Counted from the first letter of the stretch, positions 18,669-26,946 are shown. The stretch: 64,000 bases of DNA from Dehalococcoidia bacterium (GCA_022823505.1 JAJEIA010000022.1:17284-81283); one strand, 5' to 3'. Translations and numbers: made by a program. The notes: generated by a model from the sequence alone, not told the origin.

Positions 18669-19538
18669 TCAACCCAGGGACGGCGGCCAGTGCGTTTGCC
18701 GCCGCTGGGCGGCGCTCAGCACCCAACAGGTGCTCAACTCAATCCTGCCCGCGTTTTCCCGCACCTGCTGGTACGCCTCCATGAAATTGGAGGTCAGGAT
18801 GCCGGCGGGCAACGCGAATAGCCCGATGCCCAATAGGGCGATAAAACCGGCGATAACCCGCCCAACCAGCGTGCCCGGCACCACCTCCAGGGACGGCAGC
18901 GTGGTCAGGATCACGACGGAGGCCCACAGCGAGTCCCCGATGGAGCCGAACTGGTCGTGGTTCCCGTTGGGCAGATTCGTTTCCGCCGAGTGCATCAGAT
19001 AGCCGGCCGCCAGCCAGAACACGCTCAGTGTCACCAGCACGCTGATCAGCTGCGACGCCGACCGCATCATCACCCGCCCCATCAGGCGCATCGCCGGGAA
19101 GCGCCGGCCGGTCATGATGAGCCGGGACACCAGGCGGAATATCGGCAGCACCTCGACCTCGCCGAAAACAATCATCACCAGCAACGTCGGCCAGATGGCG
19201 ATGAAGTCGATGATCGCCGCGGCGTTGGTGGTGGCGTATCTCAGCCGGGCCTTCCAGCCTCCTTGCCGGTAGTTGTTGTGCCAGACAATGCACCACAACC
19301 GGATCACATACTCGGCGGCAAACACGCTGACGAAGAAGAACTCCAGCCTGGTGTTGCCCACGGCCAGATTCACCGCGCTGAACAGCACCAACCCGAAAAT
19401 GGTGAAATCGACGACCCGGGCCGCGCCGCCGCTGTCCGCCTCCAGCACATGAAACACCGCGTGCTGGAGACGCACGTAGGGGTGGGCGTCAGGCAGCCGA
19501 CACTGCAGCAGGGAAAACCCGCCGGAAAATATCCCCAT
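18669..19538 (-). CDS. Voltage-gated potassium-channel-like protein with divergent filter
   Basis: A 289-residue six-helix channel-like protein. The helices around 45-60 and 65-85, the basic stretch ILPIFRLVSRLIMTGRRFP-like region near 130-150, and the pore region match voltage-gated channels. The pore sequence SLWASVVILTTLPSLEVVPG (203-222) aligns with the potassium-channel pore ending TTVGYGDVVP, but the filter itself is TLPSLE instead of TVGYGD. After the pore, VGRVIAGFIALLGIGLFALPAG is a normal S6-type helix. Ion selectivity may therefore be lost or changed. No good ribosome-binding site is seen before the ATG. Confidence 0.8.
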   Translation of the reverse strand: MGIFSGGFSLLQCRLPDAHPYVRLQHAVFHVLEADSGGAARVVDFTIFGLVLFSAVNLAVGNTRLEFFFVSVFAAEYVIRLWCIVWHNNYRQGGWKARLRYATTNAAAIIDFIAIWPTLLVMIVFGEVEVLPIFRLVSRLIMTGRRFPAMRLMGRVMMRSASQLISVLVTLSVFWLAAGYLMHSAETNLPNGNHDQFGSIGDSLWASVVILTTLPSLEVVPGTLVGRVIAGFIALLGIGLFALPAGILTSNFMEAYQQVRENAGRIELSTCWVLSAAQRRQTHWPPSLG

Positions 19539-19693
19539 GGATTACTGTGCGCCGGTATTGTCAAAAGCAGGATTCATCGGATTGGACAGTTCAGCAGGAT
19601 CACGAGATCCCGGCTACGGAAAGCATCCAAATCCGCCAATCCCAAAATCTTGCAAACCCTGCTCCTGACGATTTCACGCGCCGGTTGCGGCTG

Positions 19694-20446
19694 CTACATG
19701 GCGGTCCGCCCGCCATCAATCACCAACTCGCTCCCGGTCATGAAGGACGCCTCGTCGGAGGCCAGGAACAGCACCCCGTAGGCGATGTCCTCGGCCTGGC
19801 CCAGACGACCCAGCGGGGTCCGGTTCAGCCGGTCCTCCCGGCCTCCGGCGGCCAGCAGGTCGGCAGTCATGTCGGTCTCTATGGTGCCGGGATGCACGCT
19901 GTTGCACCGGATGCCATCGCCGGCGTGCTGGATGGCCGTGGACTTGGTGAACAGCCGCACCGCGCCCTTGGAAGCGGTGTAGGCCGAGGAGATGTGGTTA
20001 CCCACCAGCCCGGCGACGCTGGAGATGTTCACGATGGAGCCGCCGCCGCTGCGCCGCATTTCCGGGATGGCCGCCTTGGTGCCCAGGAACACGCCCTTGG
20101 CGTTGACGCTCATCGTGACGTCCCAGTTCTCCATGGTGGTGTCCTCGACCCGCTCCGGCATGTAAACCCCGGCGTTGTTCACCAGGATGTCCAGCTTGCC
20201 GAACCGCTCCACCGTGGCCCCGATGGCGTCCTTCCAGGACTGCTCGTCGGTCACGTCCAGGTGGACGTAGAGACACTCGCCGCCCAGCTCGTTGATCTCG
20301 GCCTCAACCTGGCGTCCCAATTCGTCCCGCAGGTCGCCGATGACCACCTTGCAGCCCTCGCGGGAGAACATTCGCGCCTCGGTGGCGCCCATGCCCCGGG
20401 CGCCGCCGCTGATGAAAGCCACCTTGTTTTCCAGTCTCATTTTCAA
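19694..20446 (-). CDS. SDR-family NAD(P)-dependent oxidoreductase (copy 1)
   Basis: A 250-residue classical short-chain dehydrogenase. It has the cofactor motif GGARGMGATEA, the NNAG segment (LDILVNNAGVY), the catalytic serine in NISSVAG and the YTASK tyrosine-lysine pair. The C-terminal end ASFMTGSELVIDGG is typical of the glucose-1-dehydrogenase/FabG-like group. It is closely related to two other SDRs in the window (21875-22627 and 29915-30691). The substrate is unknown. It is followed 248 bp downstream, on the same strand, by a channel gene, and lies 10 bp after a Uma2 gene. Confidence 0.93.
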   Translation of the reverse strand: MKMRLENKVAFISGGARGMGATEARMFSREGCKVVIGDLRDELGRQVEAEINELGGECLYVHLDVTDEQSWKDAIGATVERFGKLDILVNNAGVYMPERVEDTTMENWDVTMSVNAKGVFLGTKAAIPEMRRSGGGSIVNISSVAGLVGNHISSAYTASKGAVRLFTKSTAIQHAGDGIRCNSVHPGTIETDMTADLLAAGGREDRLNRTPLGRLGQAEDIAYGVLFLASDEASFMTGSELVIDGGRTAM

Positions 20447-20456
20447 TGCCTCGCTG

Positions 20457-21182
20457 TCATGATTGCTGTCGCAGTTGTTCCAGCTGCTCCCGGAGCCGAG
20501 CGATTTCGGCTTCGGCAGCTCGGTGTGCAGCTTCGCTTTCGCGGCGGGCGTCCTCGGTCTCCTGGTGCGTCCGCAGCCATTCTCCGGCCACTGGATCGTG
20601 CAGACGCAGCTTCAAGTCTGGCGTTACGCAGATTTCCAGCGCCAGCCCCGCACTGTATCCGCGTAGGATTCCTGCGTCGTCCGCGGTGAGCGGCTGCTCC
20701 CGGTATTCCGCGCCTTCCAGCGTTTCCATGACGAGAGCCGGCGTAAAGTAGTTGCCGGTAGGGTCGAAGCGCACGTACTCCGTAACGCCCATGTCGGCGT
20801 AGATGCGGCGCTTCTCGGTTGCGTCCCGCCGCCAAGTCCTGGAAGATGCGATTTCCATCACGAAATCCGGGGCCCGGCCCTCGCGCCAGACCAGCCAGGA
20901 GTCCCGTGGGTGGCGGCTGGTGACGCCAAAGACGACGAAGACATCGGGCGCGACTCTGACGTCATTGCGGTTCATCTGATAGTAGATCAGCAGGTCCCCA
21001 CCGACGTAAACGTCGTTCCGTTCGTGGTATCGGACACGCAGCGTGGACACCGTTTCGGTCAGCGGCGCGTATTGCGCTTCGGATTCGGCCATCGGTTCAC
21101 CGTCGGAGGATGGGTATTCGATAGTGAGATCATCAACCTCATCCTCGTAAGGAACTTGGACCTTTGTGGTTTTGCTGACCAT
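20457..21182 (-). CDS. Uma2-family (DUF820) putative endonuclease with coiled-coil tail
   Basis: A 241-residue protein of the Uma2 family, which has a restriction-endonuclease-like fold. Family features are VAPDVFVVFGV, PDFVMEIASSRTWRRDATEK (the E..K part of a PD-(D/E)xK-like site) and YADMGVTEYVRFDP. Residues about 205-240 are a charged coiled coil (RREQ-rich). The ATG at 21182 has GGAG nine bases upstream. The longer open frame beyond it overlaps the next gene. Uma2 proteins occur in large numbers in cyanobacteria and Chloroflexota, and their biological role is not settled. Confidence 0.83.
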   Translation of the reverse strand: MVSKTTKVQVPYEDEVDDLTIEYPSSDGEPMAESEAQYAPLTETVSTLRVRYHERNDVYVGGDLLIYYQMNRNDVRVAPDVFVVFGVTSRHPRDSWLVWREGRAPDFVMEIASSRTWRRDATEKRRIYADMGVTEYVRFDPTGNYFTPALVMETLEGAEYREQPLTADDAGILRGYSAGLALEICVTPDLKLRLHDPVAGEWLRTHQETEDARRESEAAHRAAEAEIARLREQLEQLRQQS

Positions 21183-21252
21183 CAGATTAGCTCCAATTGT
21201 CTGCGGGGGCACCAGTTGCCGGTCTGTTGTGGCCGACCGTTTCGCACCTTCA

Positions 21253-21849
21253 TTATAGGCGAGGCCGGCGGCGTATGCCCAAGGCGATGGCGCCGGCCAA
21301 CAGGGACGCGCTGGCGATGTCCACCGGTTTTGCTCCCTTGGTTTCAGGTCGTGCACAGGTGCCACCGGCCGCCGCCTTCGCATCGGGAGAGGCCTCCGGA
21401 TTCTGCCCCAAACCCAGCGCCATGAGATCCTCGAACGCTCTCCAAGCCGGCGAGGTACGGGAACACAACCCGGTTCTGCCGTCGTTCGCGTACACGATGT
21501 AGGTGCCGCCCTTTTTGAACTCGTACCCGCACGAAATTTCGCTCAGCTCAGTTTCGATGACCGCCGTCTCACGGCGCGGTCCCTTCCAGACCCGGCTTAC
21601 CTGGAACTCCACGCCCACTGGGTCTGCCGATGATAGCCGGAACGGAGGATGGCCCAGGGGCCTGATGGAGGTGACTTTCCCGGCGAATACAGAGTCGGCA
21701 TCCGCCAGGGCTTCGGCCGGCGATCCGACGGGCCCGCACGAGCAGGCGTGGGCGGGTTTCGGCAACGCCAACGCGGCCAGCAGGCACAGGGCCAGGCCGA
21801 GCGCGGCGGCCATGCCAACCAGGCTGCCTCGCCTCTCGCGCAATGGCAT
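21253..21849 (-). CDS. Secreted TIMP/netrin-like (NTR) domain protein
   Basis: A 198-residue exported protein. Residues 1-35 are a signal peptide ending in AHA, so the mature protein would start with CSC (C36, C38), the hallmark of TIMP/NTR-like domains. The segments ADSVFAGKVTSI, VSRVWKGPRRETAVIE and YIVYANDGRTGLC follow the bacterial NTR-like pattern. The C-terminal end (SASLLAGAIALGIRRR) is a short hydrophobic segment plus arginines that may anchor it. The function is unknown. Eukaryotic relatives inhibit metalloproteases, but that should not be assumed here. Confidence 0.72.
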   Translation of the reverse strand: MPLRERRGSLVGMAAALGLALCLLAALALPKPAHACSCGPVGSPAEALADADSVFAGKVTSIRPLGHPPFRLSSADPVGVEFQVSRVWKGPRRETAVIETELSEISCGYEFKKGGTYIVYANDGRTGLCSRTSPAWRAFEDLMALGLGQNPEASPDAKAAAGGTCARPETKGAKPVDIASASLLAGAIALGIRRRPRL

Positions 21850-21874
21850 CGCCCGGGATCGGCCGACTGCGATG

Positions 21875-22627
21875 CTACTGCGCGAACAACCCGCCGTCGA
21901 TCACCAACTCGCTACCCGTCATGAAGGATGACTCGTCGGAGGCCAGGAACAGCACGCCCCAGGCCACGTCTTCCGCCTGACCGACCCGGCCGATTGGCGT
22001 CCGGTCCAGCGAAGCCTGCCGGGCCGCATCGTCCCGCAGCAACGTGGGCGTGGTCATGGGCGTCTCGATGATGCCCGGATGCACCGAGTTGCAGCGGATC
22101 CCTTCAGCGGCGTACTGGATGGCCGTGGACTTGGTGAACAGTCGAACCGCGCCCTTGGTGGCCCCGTAGGCCGGCGCCCGCCAGCTTCCAATGAGGCCGG
22201 CCACGCTGGAGATGTTGATGATGGAGCCGCCGCCGGCCTTGCGCATCTCAGGGATGGCCGCCTTGGTGCCCAGGAACACGCCCTTGGCGTTGATGTCGAA
22301 GATGTTGTCCCACAGCTCTTCGCTGGTGTCTTCGATCCCCACCTGCCGGTAGATGCCGGCGTTGTTCACCAGGATGTCCAGCTTGCCGAACCGCTCCACG
22401 GCGGTGTTGACGGCGGCCTTCCATTCGTCTTCGCTGGTGACGTCCAGCTTCACGAAGACGCACTCGCCGCCGGTCTCGTTGATTTCCGCCTCCAGCTGCC
22501 GGCCCTCATCCTCCAGCACGTCGGCGATGACGACCTTGCATCCCTCCCCGGCGAACAGTCGGGCCTCGGCGGCTCCCTGCCCCCGTGAGCCGCCGCTGAT
22601 CAGGGCAACCTTGTTTTCCAAACGCAT
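21875..22627 (-). CDS. SDR-family NAD(P)-dependent oxidoreductase (copy 2)
   Basis: A 250-residue short-chain dehydrogenase very similar to the one at 19694-20446. Motifs are GGSRGQGAAEA for the cofactor, LDILVNNAGIY, NISSVAG and YGATK (tyrosine and lysine kept). Almost the same C-terminal end, SSFMTGSELVIDGG, is present. The similarity over the whole length indicates duplication within this lineage. It is followed by the NTR-like gene after 25 bp. Substrate unknown. Confidence 0.93.
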   Translation of the reverse strand: MRLENKVALISGGSRGQGAAEARLFAGEGCKVVIADVLEDEGRQLEAEINETGGECVFVKLDVTSEDEWKAAVNTAVERFGKLDILVNNAGIYRQVGIEDTSEELWDNIFDINAKGVFLGTKAAIPEMRKAGGGSIINISSVAGLIGSWRAPAYGATKGAVRLFTKSTAIQYAAEGIRCNSVHPGIIETPMTTPTLLRDDAARQASLDRTPIGRVGQAEDVAWGVLFLASDESSFMTGSELVIDGGLFAQ

Positions 22628-22756
22628 GGCAAAACCTCAACCTGCAAATGCTGCCTGTACTTCGCAACGATTGTAACGTGAGAGCAAAGGCCGTCAAGCA
22701 TGAACCAACTGGACACTGCTCGCGGCGTGGGTCACGTGCATAAGAAGCCAAACGCG

Positions 22757-22786
22757 TTGGGAGCGTATCTCGAGTTGGGCTATACT
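22757..22786 (+). promoter_or_regulatory. Candidate promoter for the MFS gene
   Basis: TTGGGA (22757-22762) and TATACT (22781-22786) are separated by 18 bp, about 100 bp before the likely MFS start, in the divergent gap to the SDR gene. Confidence 0.4.
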
Positions 22787-22896
22787 AACGCGGCGATATT
22801 ATCAATCGGACACACCTGCGTCCGCAGCGGCGGTTGGTGCGATGCGTATTCGGGGCATCAATTGTGGCCGCCGCCGGCCCCGACTGGCACATAATC

Positions 22897-24153
22897 GTGG
22901 GGACGATTACGACGTCCCACGGAAGAGGGAAAGACAACATCGCAACGCCTACCGCAGCGACGGGCCGCAGAGAGGTAAACAAAGCGTGGTTCATGGCCGT
23001 GCTTGCGCTCACCGTTTTCGCGACCATCAGCGCCATCCTCATCGTCCCGCCGCTCCTGGTGGAGATCGCCACCGACCTGGATATTTCGGTGGCCGTTGCC
23101 GGCCAGCTGGCGACTGCTACCTTCGCGGCCTGGGCGGTCACCGGAGTCTCGGCCGGTCCGCTGTCCGACTCGTTCGGACGCCGGCCGGTGGCCCTGGTGT
23201 GCCTGGCGGTTCTGTCGATATCCATGCTCGGCTGCGCGTTCGCACCGAACCTGGAGACGCTGCTGGCACTGCGGGTACTGACCGGCCTTGGCGGGGGCGT
23301 CATACCACCCAACATCGTGGGGTCGGTGTCGGACGTCATCTCGCCGGAGAGGCGGGCCCAGGCGGTGAGCGCGCTGCTGTCGATCCAGGGCCTGGCAGCG
23401 GCCATCAGCGTACCGTTGGTCGCGGTGCTGGCAGACCTGGGAGGCTGGCAGTTTGCGTTCATGGTGTACGGCAGCGTGTTGGTGGTCGGGCTGGTGGCAA
23501 ACTTCCTGTGGCTCCCCAGGGAGCAGGGAGAGCGGGTTCGGAACTTCGCGTACTTTTCCAGGTACAGGTCATTGGTGTCGATCAGATTCTTCCGCGTGGC
23601 AGTCCCGGTCAATGTGACGCAGCGCATCGCCTTCTGGGGGAGCGTCAGTTTCTTCGCCGCTTACCTGATCCACACCTTCGACCTGAGCGTGGGCTTCGTG
23701 GCGCTGCCGTTGGCGATAACCTCGCTCGGGCAGATGGCCGGCAACTACAGCGCATCCTACGCGGCAAACCTGAGGTACCGCGCGTTGATCATCGCCGCCT
23801 GCGGCATCGCCGGCGGGGCGTTCGGGTTCGTGGTGTTTTCCGTGGAGATGGGACTGTGGGCAACGGTGGCCGTGGCGACGCTGAGCACCGGCCTGCTCAG
23901 CGTGTCATTCCCGATCCTGATCGCCGCCAGCACCGAGTATTCCGGCGAGTCCAAGGCCACCGGCGTGGGGCTCATGGGTTTCAGCAACCAGGGTGGCGGC
24001 ATGCTGGGCGCCGCCATAGCGGGGGCGCTGTTGGCCAACGTGGGGTACATGGGCATCGGCTACATGTGCGTCGGCGCAACCGTCGTCAGCGCGCTGCTGA
24101 CCAGCCTGTTCGGCCGGCAGTTCGGGGAGTCGGCCGGGCAGAACCGCGGGTAG
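22897..24153 (+). CDS. MFS transporter
   Basis: A membrane protein of about 418 residues with 12 predicted helices of the major facilitator superfamily. The loop between helices 2 and 3 has the MFS signature-like GPLSDSFGRRPVALV. Later segments such as LRVLTGLGGGVIPPNIVG resemble drug-efflux members (DHA1 type). The start is uncertain. A GTG at 22897 gives a 30-residue N-terminal leader, an ATG at 22993 starts right at the first helix, and a TTG at 22834 is also in frame. None has a clear ribosome-binding site. The substrate cannot be predicted. The 206-bp gap before it holds a promoter candidate. Confidence 0.85.
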   Translation: MGTITTSHGRGKDNIATPTAATGRREVNKAWFMAVLALTVFATISAILIVPPLLVEIATDLDISVAVAGQLATATFAAWAVTGVSAGPLSDSFGRRPVALVCLAVLSISMLGCAFAPNLETLLALRVLTGLGGGVIPPNIVGSVSDVISPERRAQAVSALLSIQGLAAAISVPLVAVLADLGGWQFAFMVYGSVLVVGLVANFLWLPREQGERVRNFAYFSRYRSLVSIRFFRVAVPVNVTQRIAFWGSVSFFAAYLIHTFDLSVGFVALPLAITSLGQMAGNYSASYAANLRYRALIIAACGIAGGAFGFVVFSVEMGLWATVAVATLSTGLLSVSFPILIAASTEYSGESKATGVGLMGFSNQGGGMLGAAIAGALLANVGYMGIGYMCVGATVVSALLTSLFGRQFGESAGQNRG

Positions 24154-24207
24154 GTCGCCGCCGGACCCCTGGCCAGCAGTTCGCCCGGCCTTCGGTACAA
24201 TATAGCC

Positions 24208-24744
24208 ATGCTAACCTTGCCGCTTCGCGCTGGCATTCGAGGCGTAACACTTCGAATCCTGCGGTTTCCGGTTCCCCTCGTGCTGGGGATTCTCCTCTCC
24301 GTCATCACGGCGGCCGCCTGCTCCACCGGTCAGCCGGCTGCAGACTTCTCCCTGAGAACCTTCGGCGGAGAGGAGTTTCGCCTGTCCGAGCAACGCGGCA
24401 AGGCGGTGGTCATCAACTTCTGGTACCCGTCCTGCCCGCCCTGCCGGGACGAGATGCCCGCCTTCCAGGAGGTGTGGGAGGAGTACCAGGGCCGCAACGT
24501 GCGTTTCATCGGGCTGTTCGTGCCCCAGGGATTCGACACGGAAGTTGAAGCCCGCCAGTTCGTTGACGAGTTCGGCCTGACCTTCGACTTCGCCACCGAC
24601 GTACGTGCGATGGTGGCCCAGGAATACGCGGTACAGTTCTTCCCGACGACCTACTTCATCGACCAGGCCGGCCGGATCCACAAGATGGAGATAAGCCGCA
24701 TGGACGTCGACACGCTCACCAAAATACTGGACGAACTGCTCTGA
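24208..24744 (+). CDS. TlpA/ResA-like thioredoxin-fold lipoprotein
   Basis: A 178-residue membrane-anchored thiol-disulfide oxidoreductase. Residues 1-38 form a signal peptide ending in a lipobox-like TAAAC (C38). The thioredoxin fold follows, with active site C76-P-P-C79 in FWYPSCPPCRDEMP and a cis-proline in FFPTTYFID. It probably reduces or delivers to extracytoplasmic cysteines, for example in cytochrome c or copper-site maturation. Its stop overlaps the next start (TGATG), so it is translationally coupled to a CopD-like membrane protein. Confidence 0.88.
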   Translation: MLTLPLRAGIRGVTLRILRFPVPLVLGILLSVITAAACSTGQPAADFSLRTFGGEEFRLSEQRGKAVVINFWYPSCPPCRDEMPAFQEVWEEYQGRNVRFIGLFVPQGFDTEVEARQFVDEFGLTFDFATDVRAMVAQEYAVQFFPTTYFIDQAGRIHKMEISRMDVDTLTKILDELL

Positions 24745-25205
24745 TGGTCGACGTGCTGGGCATCATCCTGCTCATCATACGCTGGGCCCATGCGCTGGCA
24801 GCGGTGGTGTGGATCGGCGGCAGCCTGTTCATGCTGCTGGCCGCGCGACCGGCGCTGCGGTCTGCAGACACCGGTGGCCTGGTGAGCCGGGCGCTGGCAA
24901 CCGAATTCCGGCCCATCGTAGTGACCGCTATTGCCGTGCTAATCGTGTCCGGCGTGATCCTGACGGTGGACCGCCTCACCTCGGACGCCGCCGGAATGGC
25001 CTACACGGTCGTGCTTGTCGCCAAAATCCTGCTGGCGGTGTACGCTTTCGTAGTCGCATGGCTGCAGCCGCGGCGCCGAGACCGACCCGCCGGTGGCATT
25101 GCAGGCGCGATGACCGGGCCGGTGGCATTGACCGTAGCTGGCGTCATCGTCATCGGTCTGGCCGACGTGCTCACCTGGCTGTTCGAGAAAGGACTGGCGG
25201 GATAA
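24744..25205 (+). CDS. CopD-like four-helix membrane protein
   Basis: A 153-residue integral membrane protein with four helices, similar to the CopD/DUF4149-like group. The first helix contains histidine and tryptophan (RWAHALAAVVWIGGSLFML) as in copper-related family members. It overlaps the TlpA-like gene by one base, and the pairing of a thioredoxin-like lipoprotein with a CopD-like protein fits a role in copper handling or respiratory-complex assembly. That role is inference from the neighbours. Confidence 0.7.
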   Translation: MVDVLGIILLIIRWAHALAAVVWIGGSLFMLLAARPALRSADTGGLVSRALATEFRPIVVTAIAVLIVSGVILTVDRLTSDAAGMAYTVVLVAKILLAVYAFVVAWLQPRRRDRPAGGIAGAMTGPVALTVAGVIVIGLADVLTWLFEKGLAG

Positions 25206-25216
25206 GCTGAAACAGG

Positions 25217-25447
25217 GTGAACATATTGAGAACCGACTTGCTGGACATACTGGCCTGCCCGGTCTGCAAGGGTGCACTGATCCTCGATGCGGAGACAATC
25301 GCGTCTGAAGAGGCACCGGACGCCGGAGAAGTCCTCACGGGTACGCTGACCTGCTCCGCGTGCAACGAGGTCTATCGCATAACGGATGGCATTCCCAACC
25401 TGCTCCCTCCCGACCTGCGGGATGCGGAGGCCGCGGCGGGGCGCTAA
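25217..25447 (+). CDS. Trm112-family zinc-binding protein
   Basis: A 76-residue protein of the Trm112 family. It starts LLDILACPVCKGAL with the first CxxC pair and has a second pair in LTCSACNEVYRITDGIPNLL, a typical end for this family. In other organisms Trm112 activates methyltransferases. Bacterial copies are often of unknown role. The start is a GTG 12 bp after the CopD-like stop, so it belongs to the same run of genes. An AACAGG element lies just before it. Confidence 0.85.
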   Translation: MNILRTDLLDILACPVCKGALILDAETIASEEAPDAGEVLTGTLTCSACNEVYRITDGIPNLLPPDLRDAEAAAGR

Positions 25448-25481
25448 ACGGATTCGAGAACCTTGCCACTGGAGGCCCATT

Positions 25482-25874
25482 ATGACGATCGATCTCGACA
25501 AGCTATACGCCGAGCAGGCGATCAACGGCAAGTACCGCAAACTTTATGCGCACCTTTGTGAGGTGAAAGACCCCGAGTGGAGCGCTACGTTCAGCGAGAT
25601 CGAGACGATCATCGGTTTCAAGTTGCCCCCCGAGGCGCGCGAGTATCGCCCCTGGTGGTCGGACACCGGGTTCGATCAAGTCAGGGCCTGCCTCGCCGCC
25701 GGGTGGAGAACAGCGAAGGTGGATATGGACGCAGAGACCGCGCAATTTTGGCGCAAGGATTCGCCCGCCTTCCGCCGCCGTGCTATTGATGAAATATTGC
25801 CGCCTCGCTCTTTCGGGCCCTGGCCGGAGGGCCTGAGCCTACGGCGCGAGGATATCTACGAGGAACGGATCTAA
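25482..25874 (+). CDS. Small protein of a DUF7662-like family, paired with a PIN protein
   Basis: A 130-residue protein with the pattern KYRKLYAHL ... FSEIETIIGFKLPPEAREYR followed by PWW, which I recognise as a recurrent uncharacterised small-protein family (DUF7662-like, named from memory). GGAGG stands before the ATG at 25482. The stop is only 7 bp before the ATG of a PIN-domain protein, so the two are co-translated. This arrangement is what an antitoxin-toxin pair looks like, but antitoxin function is not shown by any known DNA-binding motif in the sequence. Confidence 0.65.
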   Translation: MTIDLDKLYAEQAINGKYRKLYAHLCEVKDPEWSATFSEIETIIGFKLPPEAREYRPWWSDTGFDQVRACLAAGWRTAKVDMDAETAQFWRKDSPAFRRRAIDEILPPRSFGPWPEGLSLRREDIYEERI

Positions 25875-25881
25875 TCAACCG

Positions 25882-26304
25882 ATGTTTGTTGACACCAATG
25901 TCCTGGTAAATGTTCGAGCTGTCGGAGCGCCGCACCACGACGCAGCCAAGGACATACTGGAACGCACCTCTCTTGACCGCGAACCACTGCGCATCAGCAG
26001 GCAGATCATACGGGAATACTTGTCAGTGGTTACGCGCCCGCAAATTTGGGCAGATCCGTTGGATCTCGATACAGCGCTCGATGACGTGAACCGGATGCTC
26101 AGCGATTTCGAGATACTCGAGGACGGCCCGGCGGTGACCGGAACACTGTTCGCTTTGCTCCGTGAAGTGCCGGTGGGTGGACGACAAATCCATGACGCCA
26201 ACATCGTTGCAACCATGCTGGCCCGCGGGGAGCGCCGGCTCCTTACGTTCAACATCGCCGACTTTCGGCGGTTTGGCGACCGGATAGAGTTGATCGCCTA
26301 CTGA
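25882..26304 (+). CDS. PIN-domain protein, VapC-like putative RNase
   Basis: A 140-residue PIN-domain protein. The acidic metal-binding residues are visible: D4 (MFVDTNVLVN), E45 (IIREYLSVV), D105 (RQIHDANIVATM) and D127 (NIADFRRFG). It should be a magnesium-dependent RNase, as in VapC toxins. It directly follows the DUF7662-like gene with a 7-bp gap, suggesting a toxin-antitoxin-like pair with a non-standard partner. It is followed by a palindromic repeat and then the convergent UGSC selenoprotein gene. Confidence 0.85.
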   Translation: MFVDTNVLVNVRAVGAPHHDAAKDILERTSLDREPLRISRQIIREYLSVVTRPQIWADPLDLDTALDDVNRMLSDFEILEDGPAVTGTLFALLREVPVGGRQIHDANIVATMLARGERRLLTFNIADFRRFGDRIELIAY

Positions 26305-26327
26305 CGGCCGGCCCACACGCCGAAAAA

Positions 26328-26353
26328 TAGGGGCGAACAATCATTCACCCCTA
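26328..26353. repeat. Short palindrome (TAGGGGCGAA type), possible terminator
   Basis: TAGGGGCGAA (26328-26337) and TTCACCCCTA (26344-26353) form 10-base arms with one mismatch around a 6-base loop. It lies between the convergent PIN and UGSC genes. A second, perfect copy with longer arms is at 28846-28881, so this is a dispersed repeat family. Confidence 0.7.
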
Positions 26354-26376
26354 CGTATGTACGTGCGACCCTTGCC

Positions 26377-26913
26377 CTATCCGCTCGTCAGGATCGCTGC
26401 CACCTCGGTCGCTAGGCCCTCGGCGCGCTCTCGCAGGGCGGGGCGGTCCAGGTTCTCGATTGGATGCGCCGTGAAAATCGTGGGATAGTCCTCGGCGCCC
26501 CACATCTTGGCCATGGCGTTGGCCGTGGGGATGAACCGGTCGGTGCAAATGGTAGCGGAGGGGAGGCCAGCCTTCTCAACGTGAATTCCGTCGTGCACAC
26601 TGCACGCGCTGCAGCTCCCTCAATCTCCGATGGCAACCACCACCGAGTCCACGTTGGCGACCAACTCTTCCATTTCCTTCGGATCGGCGGGCCGCGACGC
26701 GCTGGGCTTGCGCAGCCAGCGAATCTCGCGGATCTCGTAGCGGTTCCGCAGCACTTCTGCCAACTCCTCGAGCAGAACGTCGGCGTTGCGCTTGCTGTCG
26801 TCGATGAGGCCCACCCGCGTGCCCGCCAGGGTGGGCAGGCGCGGCGCGCCGTCGAAAGGCGCGATGATGGGCTCGGTGGTCGGATTGACCAGCGTGTATT
26901 GTTGGGTTGCCAT
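26377..26913 (-). CDS. UGSC-family selenoprotein (TGA at 26620-26622 read as selenocysteine)
   Basis: One 178-residue protein interrupted by an in-frame TGA. Residues 1-97 end in SVVVAIGD. The TGA is residue 98, and the frame continues as GSCSACSVHDGIHVEKAGLP to residue 178. The motif Sec-G-S-C is the hallmark of the UGSC selenoprotein family. The part after the TGA aligns with the fused protein at 54934-56655 (U-G-x-C, H-D, E-K-A-G), so it is real coding sequence. A hairpin with a GTG loop lies 19 nt after the TGA. AGGAGG precedes the ATG at 26913. A partner gene lies 33 bp upstream on the same strand. Sec and C101, or C101 and C104, could form a redox pair. The reaction is unknown. A nonsense mutation is the alternative, made unlikely by three parallel cases. 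Confidence 0.9.
26592..26619 (-). promoter_or_regulatory. Bacterial SECIS-like hairpin of the UGSC gene
   Basis: Directly 3' of the TGA, CGTGCA (26606-26601) pairs with TGCACG (26597-26592) around the loop GTG (26600-26598). The loop begins 19 nt after the TGA and has G first, as in bacterial SECIS elements recognised by SelB. The hairpin is within coding sequence, as is usual in bacteria. Confidence 0.7.
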
Positions 26914-26946
26914 GTCCGGCCCTCCTGGATCCTGTTCCTGTCGTTG

